The notes below the pieces were generated by a model. The model worked only from the letters and a program-made list of their open reading frames with translations, ran no database searches and had not been told where the DNA came from. The position numbers and the translations under genes were made by a program. DNA of 6,455 nt from Candidatus Shapirobacteria bacterium (GTDB taxonomy: Bacteria > Patescibacteriota > Microgenomatia > UBA12405): positions 1 to 6,455 of the forward strand of contig JAQVQI010000032.1 of assembly GCA_028701645.1 (NCBI GenBank), written 5' to 3'. Each line of letters starts with the position of its first letter. Within the stretch, counting starts at the first letter, position 1. This document shows positions 1 through 3,978 of this stretch, in pieces.

Positions 1-573
1 CCTAACAAATCCACCCGTCTTATTTTTACTTTCTCCGACAAATCCAAATTGTATTTCAATGATCAACGAAAATTTGGTTGGGTTAAAGTTTTAAACAAAA
101 ACGAGCTTGCCGAATTCCAAAAAAATGTTGGTGTTGATGTTTTAAGTTCTGATTTTACTGATGACTATTTTTATCACCAACTTCAAAAAACAGCTCGAGT
201 TATCAAGTTAGTTTTATTAGATCAGTCAAAATTTGCTGGTATTGGCAATATTTATGACAACGATGCTTTATTTTTAAGCCGAATTAATCCTCAAACTCCA
301 TCAAACAAAATTACCAAAAAAACCGCTAAAATTCTTCGTCAAAATTTAATTGATCTTATGAATGAGTCACTTTTTCATGGCGGCTCCACTGCCAAAGACA
401 ATAAATATATTCACCCTGATGGTTCTGTTGGTCAACATCAATATTTTTTTCGAGTCTATCAACGAGAGAGGGAGTCTTGTTTAGTCTGTCAAACCCCTAT
501 TAAACGAATTAAAATTGACGGTCGTGGCACTTTCTTTTGTCCAGTTTGCCAAAAACCATCTGCTAAAATATAA
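1..573 (+). CDS. mutM: Formamidopyrimidine-DNA glycosylase (Fpg/MutM), 5' end outside the window
   Basis: This is the C-terminal 190 residues of a bifunctional DNA glycosylase/AP lyase that removes oxidised purines such as 8-oxoguanine. The frame is open from base 1, so the TTG at 49 is not a start. Numbering from base 1, residues 21-26 (DQRKFG) match the family's DNA-intercalating Arg/Phe loop. The segment around LLDQSKFAGIGNIYDNDALF is the helix-two-turn-helix with the conserved GxGNIY. The end carries a C-x2-C-x16-C-x2-C zinc finger (CLVC to CPVC), with the phosphate-contacting Arg in GRGTFFC. Full Fpg proteins run about 270 residues, so roughly 80-90 are missing, including the N-terminal Pro2/Glu3 catalytic residues. 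Those, and hence activity, cannot be judged here. Everything visible looks intact. The next gene starts 2 bases after the TAA, suggesting co-transcription. Endonuclease VIII (Nei) is the main alternative, but the GNIYDNDALF helix-two-turn-helix and zinc finger fit Fpg better. Confidence 0.95.
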   Translation, partial: PNKSTRLIFTFSDKSKLYFNDQRKFGWVKVLNKNELAEFQKNVGVDVLSSDFTDDYFYHQLQKTARVIKLVLLDQSKFAGIGNIYDNDALFLSRINPQTPSNKITKKTAKILRQNLIDLMNESLFHGGSTAKDNKYIHPDGSVGQHQYFFRVYQRERESCLVCQTPIKRIKIDGRGTFFCPVCQKPSAKI

Positions 574-575
574 AG

Positions 576-1076
576 ATGATAAATTTGTTTTTTGTCTTGC
601 TATTAGCTACTAGCTATCTGCTATTAACTACTCCCACATGGGCTCAATGTCCTGTCTGTATTGTTACTGTTGGTGGAGGGATGTATTTAGCCAAAAAATT
701 AGGCATTGATGATTTTTTGGTTTCTCTTTGGATTTCTGGCCTGAATACTGCCATTTCTTTTTGGGCCGCCACCAAAATTAGACATCGCCTTTTTGGTAGT
801 CCAATTGTACTTTCCTTTCTTATGCTCGCCCTTACCTTGGTTTATTTTATTTTCACCGACCAAACTGGTGGAGTTGCCAACAAAGTTATTGGTTTGGATA
901 AAATTATTTTTGGCCAAGTTTTAGGCATGTTTGTTTGGTTTTTGGGTATTTTTGTTGATCGTAAATCTCGTACTCTAAATGGTGGTAAAATTTTATTCCC
1001 TTATCAAAAAGTAGTCTTTCCAATTTCCATCTTACTTATTTTTACTATTTTATTCAAATTAATTTTTAAGTTATAA
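576..1076 (+). CDS. Small multi-pass membrane protein with N-terminal CPVC motif, function unknown
   Basis: This 166-residue protein starts at the only ATG available: an in-frame TAA lies just upstream at 564-566. Residues 1-23 form a hydrophobic signal-peptide-like segment ending in TPTWA, a plausible signal peptidase I site. C25-P-V-C28 follows at once, so a C-x2-C pair would sit at the outer membrane face. There is no lipobox (WAQC does not fit). A glycine-rich stretch (TVGGG, 31-35) and about four further membrane segments follow, near 44-66, 76-93, 108-127 and 146-163, with a basic DRKSR loop at 128-132. From memory, similar proteins with CPVC followed by a short Gly-rich segment recur in Patescibacteria as hypothetical proteins. 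A redox (thiol-disulfide) or metal-binding role for the cysteines is inference only. It follows mutM by 2 bases without a clear Shine-Dalgarno, so it is probably translated from the mutM transcript by coupling. Confidence 0.82.
   Translation: MINLFFVLLLATSYLLLTTPTWAQCPVCIVTVGGGMYLAKKLGIDDFLVSLWISGLNTAISFWAATKIRHRLFGSPIVLSFLMLALTLVYFIFTDQTGGVANKVIGLDKIIFGQVLGMFVWFLGIFVDRKSRTLNGGKILFPYQKVVFPISILLIFTILFKLIFKL
599..631 (+). repeat. Degenerate short repeat inside the signal-peptide coding region
   Basis: GCTATTAGCTAC at 599-610 recurs with one mismatch as GCTATTAACTAC at 620-631, and the bases between (TAGCTATCT) are a further degenerate copy of the same CTA/GCTA theme. The stretch encodes the hydrophobic core and end of the signal peptide (about residues 9-19) of the CPVC protein. 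Such low-complexity CTATTAGCTA tracts may be repeat-derived. The match is short, so chance is not excluded. Confidence 0.4.
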
Positions 1077-1124
1077 ATTTATAAGCCGCCCTTTTTAAGG
1101 GAGGTGTCCCGCAGCTGCGGGACA
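1071..1124. repeat. Cluster of three adjacent inverted repeats, one a perfect 20-bp palindrome
   Basis: Three inverted repeats lie end to end. First, 1071-1084 (TTATAAATTTATAA) is a perfect 14-bp AT-only palindrome that contains the TAA stop of the CPVC gene. Second, 1086-1104 folds as CC-g-CCCTT, loop TTT, AAGGG-a-GG, a 7-pair stem with one mismatch. Third, 1105-1124 (TGTCCCGCAGCTGCGGGACA) is a perfect 20-bp palindrome. The last two are strikingly GC-rich against an AT-rich background. No T-run follows either GC-rich stem, so neither looks like an intrinsic terminator for the upstream gene. It resembles a REP/MITE-like palindromic unit or a structured 5' leader. Which of these it is cannot be told from one copy. 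Confidence 0.75.
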
Positions 1125-1129
1125 AAGGG
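1124..1129 (+). promoter_or_regulatory. Shine-Dalgarno-like site for the gene at 1137, able to pair with 1089-1094
   Basis: AAAGGG sits 7 bases before the ATG at 1137, good spacing for a ribosome binding site, and this decides that start over the GTG at 1104, which falls inside the hairpins. The same six bases are the exact complement of CCCTTT at 1089-1094, which otherwise forms the left arm of the local hairpin, so the site could be masked in an alternative fold. Confidence 0.6.
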
Positions 1130-1136
1130 TTTAATT

Positions 1137-1655
1137 ATGAAGCCATCCGACATCCAAAAATTTATTGATAAAGCCAAAGATCTTGAAAAAGGTCATTCTA
1201 TGGATCTTTCTTCTGGGGAAGATTTGTCCCTAGCTATCATGAATCTTATTGGAATTGAGGAACACATGTTTTTTACTTCTCAAAAGCTTGGCGACACTAA
1301 ATATATTGATGTTTTAAATACTGCCAGAGAAATGCGAAAAGAACTCATGAAAAAAATTGTCAAAGAGGGTCAAGGTGAAGTCTGGTGTACCAGTAAACAC
1401 TTATTATCTGCCTCAATGCGCCTGATGGAAGTTGGCACCAAATATCTTACCAAAGGGGACAATAAAGAAGCTAATGAGTACTTTAAAAAATCTTTTGATC
1501 TTTACAATCTTTTTTGGGGTTTAAATTTAGGTATGGTTAAATCTGATCCTACTAAGATAAAATTTGAAGACCAAGATACCCCTTTACCCAAAAAAGATTT
1601 ATTGGGTACTATAAGCCAAACTATTGGTAAAATTCTTGATTGTTGTCGCGAATAA
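1137..1655 (+). CDS. Conserved-looking helical protein of unknown function
   Basis: This is a 172-residue soluble protein. The ATG at 1137 is preferred because AAAGGG lies 7 bases upstream; the frame is open back to a GTG at 1104, but that would start within a GC-rich inverted repeat and add an unconvincing SRSCGTKG leader. The sequence is mostly amphipathic helix with no signal peptide or membrane segment. Notable residues are E41-E42-H43, an Arg/Lys-rich helix (REMRKELMKK, 64-73), W83-C84-x3-H88-L-L, then MRLMEVGTKYL (94-104) and YFKKSFDLYNLFWGLN (115-130). The C-terminus carries a Cys pair (C169, C170). Clustered Glu/His/Cys could bind a metal and the helical repeats recall HEPN/TPR-like bundles, but I recognise no named domain. 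From memory similar proteins recur in Patescibacteria as hypotheticals. It converges on the next gene with no spacer. Confidence 0.82.
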   Translation: MKPSDIQKFIDKAKDLEKGHSMDLSSGEDLSLAIMNLIGIEEHMFFTSQKLGDTKYIDVLNTAREMRKELMKKIVKEGQGEVWCTSKHLLSASMRLMEVGTKYLTKGDNKEANEYFKKSFDLYNLFWGLNLGMVKSDPTKIKFEDQDTPLPKKDLLGTISQTIGKILDCCRE

Positions 1656-2117
1656 TTAATTTCTTAACAGTAAGTATCCACCCAAAACTATCAACATTCC
1701 TGGCCAAACATAATCCCACTCAATCAAAGCTGGGACTAATTTATCTACTAACAATATTCCACCCCAAAGTAATAATATTAATCCCAAAAAATTGCCTCGA
1801 TTTTTTTCTGGGTTTACTTTTTCTACTTTTATTTCTTTTTTGATTTCTTTAGCTACTGTTTTAGCTTTTTTACCGACGTCTTCGGTAAATTCTTTAACAT
1901 TTTCTTGCCAATCAACTTTCTTATTTTCTTCCCCTTTTTTAGGAATGACTAACCACAAAACAAAATATATCAAAATTCCACTTCCACCACCAATAGCCAA
2001 CAATACAAATATTACTCGTACCAAAGTTTCATCGATTTCAAAATAATCAGCTAGTCCACTACAAACACCAGCCACGACACAATCTTCAGTTTTTCTATAT
2101 ATTTTTTTATTTTTCAT
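1656..2117 (-). CDS. PspC-domain membrane protein with a LiaF-like C-terminal membrane region
   Basis: This is a 153-residue membrane protein. Residues 4-60 are a PspC domain: KIYRKTEDCVVAGVCSGLADYFEIDETLVRVIF matches the family's conserved pattern of an Arg-containing lead, GVC-GLA-YF-ID and LVR, followed by a membrane helix ending in LWLVIPKKG. PspC proteins take part in envelope-stress sensing in many bacteria. Residues 61-106 form a highly charged, Lys/Glu-rich amphipathic linker. Residues about 110-125 and 137-151 are two more hydrophobic helices with a short WDYVWPG turn, resembling the LiaI/LiaF-like or DUF5668-type membrane region often paired with PspC. No psp or lia partner genes lie nearby, so its role here is inferred from the family only. 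The ATG at 2117 has at best a weak AAAAG upstream and a -10-like TATACT only 7 bases away. Its TAA abuts the convergent gene's TAA. Confidence 0.92.
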   Translation of the reverse strand: MKNKKIYRKTEDCVVAGVCSGLADYFEIDETLVRVIFVLLAIGGGSGILIYFVLWLVIPKKGEENKKVDWQENVKEFTEDVGKKAKTVAKEIKKEIKVEKVNPEKNRGNFLGLILLLWGGILLVDKLVPALIEWDYVWPGMLIVLGGYLLLRN

Positions 2118-2124
2118 ATCTTTT

Positions 2125-2153
2125 AGTATATCGTAATTTTTTAAACCTGATAA
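2125..2153 (-). promoter_or_regulatory. Candidate promoter of the PspC-domain gene
   Basis: On the minus strand, TTATCA (2153-2148) and TATACT (2130-2125) are separated by exactly 17 bases, matching the sigma-70 consensus at 4/6 and 5/6. Initiation about 7 bases past the -10 would fall at the ATG (2117), implying a leaderless or nearly leaderless mRNA. It sits in the 37-base gap after the upstream gene's stop. Confidence 0.45.
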
Positions 2154-2154
2154 G

Positions 2155-2649
2155 TTAAAACAAAACTACATAAGGGTCTCTTTGTTTTGATAAACATTCT
2201 TCAAACGATCCGTACAAATTATCTTTTCTTGTTGCTAATACTTCAATAGGTTTGCCACTCGTTGGTTTTAATACCACCTTTCCATCTTCACAAAGACTGT
2301 ACTCGAGAAACCAGGGTTTTTCAATCTTCTTCTCCCATCCCAATCTTTCACCAGCCTCACTTATAAAATCTGATAAATTGTTAAATTCAGGATTGTTGTT
2401 GCCCGAAAAAAATACCGGTGCTAATTCAGGGGAATATAAAACTAAATCAACATCTTTGTGATCTTTTCCTCGCTTTTCTGGTTTAACATTTCCACCAACT
2501 AAAAGTAAATGAGCTTCAATTCCTTTTTCTATTGCCAATGTTTTAATTGTTTTACCAAGTTTCTCAATATTTTTTACATTTTCCTGTCCCAATTCATGTT
2601 CGATTATTGGGTTAAGATTATATTCTCGACCATTTTCTTTCATTTCCAT
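2155..2649 (-). CDS. Nucleotidyltransferase-fold protein, substrate unknown
   Basis: This is a 164-residue soluble protein. After a helical N-terminal part (1-46), LLLVGGNVKPEKRGKDHKDVDLVLY (48-72) carries the hallmark of the polymerase-beta-like nucleotidyltransferase superfamily: a strand, a Gly-Gly, then D66-x-D68 on the next strand, the usual metal-binding pair. A later strand, KPIEVLA (133-139), puts E136 where a third carboxylate is expected. The G-G spacing to D-x-D is longer than in the shortest members and contains a basic patch (K58, R60, K62, H64). Such proteins include nucleotide-transferring resistance enzymes, toxin/antitoxin MNT proteins and tRNA-modifying enzymes; nothing here picks one, and no HEPN partner is adjacent. 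ATG 2649 is taken as start; an ATG two codons in (2643) is possible, and neither has a clear Shine-Dalgarno. A promoter-like pair lies just upstream, so it need not depend on the glycosyltransferase gene upstream of it. Confidence 0.83.
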   Translation of the reverse strand: MEMKENGREYNLNPIIEHELGQENVKNIEKLGKTIKTLAIEKGIEAHLLLVGGNVKPEKRGKDHKDVDLVLYSPELAPVFFSGNNNPEFNNLSDFISEAGERLGWEKKIEKPWFLEYSLCEDGKVVLKPTSGKPIEVLATRKDNLYGSFEECLSKQRDPYVVLF

Positions 2650-2658
2650 AAGTTAATA

Positions 2659-2687
2659 ATTGTAAAGTATCTTCATACTTCAATCAA
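2659..2687 (-). promoter_or_regulatory. Candidate promoter of the nucleotidyltransferase-fold gene, with an inverted repeat in its spacer
   Basis: On the minus strand, TTGATT (2687-2682) and TACAAT (2664-2659) stand 17 bases apart, 4/6 and 5/6 to the sigma-70 consensus. Nine bases separate the -10 from the ATG, so the mRNA leader would be only 2-3 bases. The spacer contains a perfect inverted repeat, AAGTAT-4 bases-ATACTT (2665-2680), placed where a repressor could block both hexamers. It could also be incidental AT-rich symmetry. Confidence 0.45.
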
Positions 2688-2694
2688 GATAAAT

Positions 2695-3141
2695 TTAGTT
2701 ATTACTCAGTTTTTCCAACTCCCAAAAAACAATATTTTCCTCTATTTTTTCTTGTCTATTTACCTTAAATTTCCCCATTGAGCTCACTTCCCAGACTGTT
2801 TCTGTCTCTGGTGGTCTGTTAACTGGGGCAATCAAAAATAAAGTCTTAGTCTCAGGATATTTATCAATGTCCATTGGTTTGCAGCCATTTTTTATTAACA
2901 AAAATCTCAAATCATAAGCTCTTGTGTCGCCACTTATTGTTGTTGCCACATTAAAATCATCTGGACAACCTTTGATTAAAATCTTCTTAACCGTATCTTT
3001 TTGGGTTGGATAATTCCAGTCCTTTGGGTGTATCAACGGTGACGGATTATCAATATATTTTACTTGTAATAAACTAATCCCTAACACTAATATAAAACCA
3101 ATAAATATTTTTTTATTTTTTATATTGTTTAACAACCACAT
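2695..3141 (-). CDS. C-terminal fragment of the split GT-C-like glycosyltransferase
   Basis: This 148-residue frame begins 6 bases after the TAG that ends the frame upstream, in the same phase. It has one hydrophobic helix near residues 11-28, then a soluble portion with WNYPTQKDTVKKILIK (42-57), DFNVATTISGDTRAYDLRFLL (62-82) and a terminal TVWEVSS...FWELEKL stretch. That pattern, a last membrane helix followed by a small extracytoplasmic alpha/beta domain, matches from memory the tail of GT-C-like (PMT/ArnT-related) membrane proteins in Patescibacteria. AGGG in TTTAGGGTGGTATG lies 4 bases before the ATG, so reinitiation after the stop is possible and the two halves might be made as separate membrane polypeptides. 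No function is expected of this piece alone. Confidence 0.65.
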   Translation of the reverse strand: MWLLNNIKNKKIFIGFILVLGISLLQVKYIDNPSPLIHPKDWNYPTQKDTVKKILIKGCPDDFNVATTISGDTRAYDLRFLLIKNGCKPMDIDKYPETKTLFLIAPVNRPPETETVWEVSSMGKFKVNRQEKIEENIVFWELEKLSNN

Positions 3142-3147
3142 ACCACC

Positions 3148-3951
3148 CTAAAAAATAAAAATAACCAACGGATGGATTAAATAATAAAGTTCGAAATGGT
3201 TAGTATTTGAAGATTGACTCATTACCCACAAAATTGTTTTTATGTTATAAAAATTATTTCTTAATTCAAAAACAAACCAAGGTAAGTCACCCAAAATAAA
3301 ACCTATTGGTAAATAAATAAAAGTATTTTTGTTCCACAATTTATTATTTTTAATTAAAAGAATTAGTAATGGTATTACCCAAAATACTGAAGCATAATGA
3401 AAACCGAAAGCTAATCCCCACAAGAATCCAAAACCTAAAATATATTTAATTTTATTTGATTGGAGATATTTATCTAAAATTATTACTGCCAGTATTCCCA
3501 GTGGTAATAAAAAATGTGGATTCCAAAAGAATCTGCTATGAATTATGAAATATCTAGAAAAAGCGATTGTTCCAAATATAGTCAAAGCTTCTACTTCTCC
3601 ATATTTATTTCTAATCCAATTTATAAAATACAGAATAAAACCCAGTTCTATAAACAATAAAATCAAGTCAATTGCCATCGGATTCCACTTGGTAATTACC
3701 CCCAATATTACTAAGACATAGTAATATTGAGGCCCGATAAAAAACCCTCTATCTAAAAAAGTTTTTGAAGTTGCCATTGGCCCGATTAGTCTAATTTTTT
3801 TATCACTCATCATCTGAAGGCTTTCCATTAAATGTAAGCCTTGATCATAAAAATAGTTTGCTTTTGTCTCAAAATCGTTTAATCTAACAAACAAATAAAT
3901 TCCAGTTAAGATAAATAATATAAAAATAAAAAATGTTTTTCTTCTTTTCAT
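3148..3951 (-). CDS. N-terminal fragment of a GT-C-like (PMT/ArnT-related) membrane glycosyltransferase
   Basis: This 267-residue multi-pass membrane protein is cut by TAG. The first helix lies at about 7-23, followed by an outer loop with F-Y-D36-Q-G, the position where GT-C enzymes carry their catalytic Asp, then LIGPMATSKTF and FIGPQYYYVL (55-80). Further helices lie near 78-88, 94-111, 121-136, 147-160, 168-184, 187-200 and 211-226, with RFFWNPHFLLPLG (140-152) a recognisable family-like segment. Such enzymes move a sugar from a polyprenyl-phosphate donor onto protein, lipid or glycan on the outer membrane face. The acceptor here is unknown. It ends in PLVIFIF, mid-helix, which itself suggests a premature stop. 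The gene diverges from the deacetylase-like gene across 27 bases. The ATG at 3951 has no clear Shine-Dalgarno. Confidence 0.78.
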   Translation of the reverse strand: MKRRKTFFIFILFILTGIYLFVRLNDFETKANYFYDQGLHLMESLQMMSDKKIRLIGPMATSKTFLDRGFFIGPQYYYVLVILGVITKWNPMAIDLILLFIELGFILYFINWIRNKYGEVEALTIFGTIAFSRYFIIHSRFFWNPHFLLPLGILAVIILDKYLQSNKIKYILGFGFLWGLAFGFHYASVFWVIPLLILLIKNNKLWNKNTFIYLPIGFILGDLPWFVFELRNNFYNIKTILWVMSQSSNTNHFELYYLIHPLVIFIF

Positions 3952-3964
3952 GAGTGATTAAGTT

Positions 3965-3971
3965 TATAATA
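3965..3971. promoter_or_regulatory. Overlapping divergent -10 elements in a 27-base intergenic gap
   Basis: On the plus strand 3965-3970 is a perfect TATAAT, 8 bases before the ATG at 3979, with no good -35 at 16-18 bases and no TGn extension. On the minus strand 3971-3966 reads TATTAT, 14 bases before the ATG at 3951. The two hexamers share five positions, so polymerase could serve only one direction at a time. The plus-strand call is the stronger. Confidence 0.4.
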
Positions 3972-3978
3972 CTATTTA

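Larger units (their letters stand above)
2695..3951 (-). pseudogene. GT-C-like membrane glycosyltransferase interrupted by an in-frame TAG
   Basis: The two reading frames below are one continuous frame: the TAG at 3150-3148 is followed by GGT GGT and then ATG 3141 in the same phase. Joined, they give about 418 residues with a multi-pass N-terminal part and an extracytoplasmic C-terminal tail, a size and layout closer to GT-C family glycosyltransferases than either half. One base change (for example TTG or TGG to TAG) explains the break. Whether this is a true nonsense mutation, a suppressed stop, a sequencing or assembly error, or a genuine split gene is open. It is the only TAG stop among the eight visible stops; the other seven are TAA. 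Confidence 0.7.

Noticed and set aside
1086..1124. Rho-independent terminator after the CPVC gene
   Set aside because: Neither GC-rich stem is followed by a run of T on either strand.
1104..1136. GTG start at 1104 giving an 11-residue N-terminal extension of the helical protein
   Set aside because: It would start in the hairpin and translate through the 20-bp palindrome; ATG 1137 has AAAGGG at 7 bases.
1869..1889. 8-bp stem TTTACCGA...TCGGTAAA with 5-base loop
   Set aside because: It lies inside the charged linker of the PspC-domain gene with no T-run downstream on the coding strand; probably a by-product of the FTEDVGK codons.
1792..2046. Plus-strand open frame opposite the PspC gene
   Set aside because: Shadow of the minus-strand gene, whose PspC domain is unmistakable; the plus-strand product is low-complexity Ser/Phe/Thr.
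2650..2694. Terminator for the glycosyltransferase fragment formed by AAGTAT/ATACTT
   Set aside because: The stem is only 6 AT-rich pairs and lacks a proper T tail; its position in a promoter spacer is the better reading.
3148..3165. Programmed frameshift at the ATTTTTATTTTTTAG run in the split glycosyltransferase
   Set aside because: The downstream half is in the same phase as the upstream half, so shifting frame would leave it rather than reach it; the alternative frame checked stops within about 15 codons.
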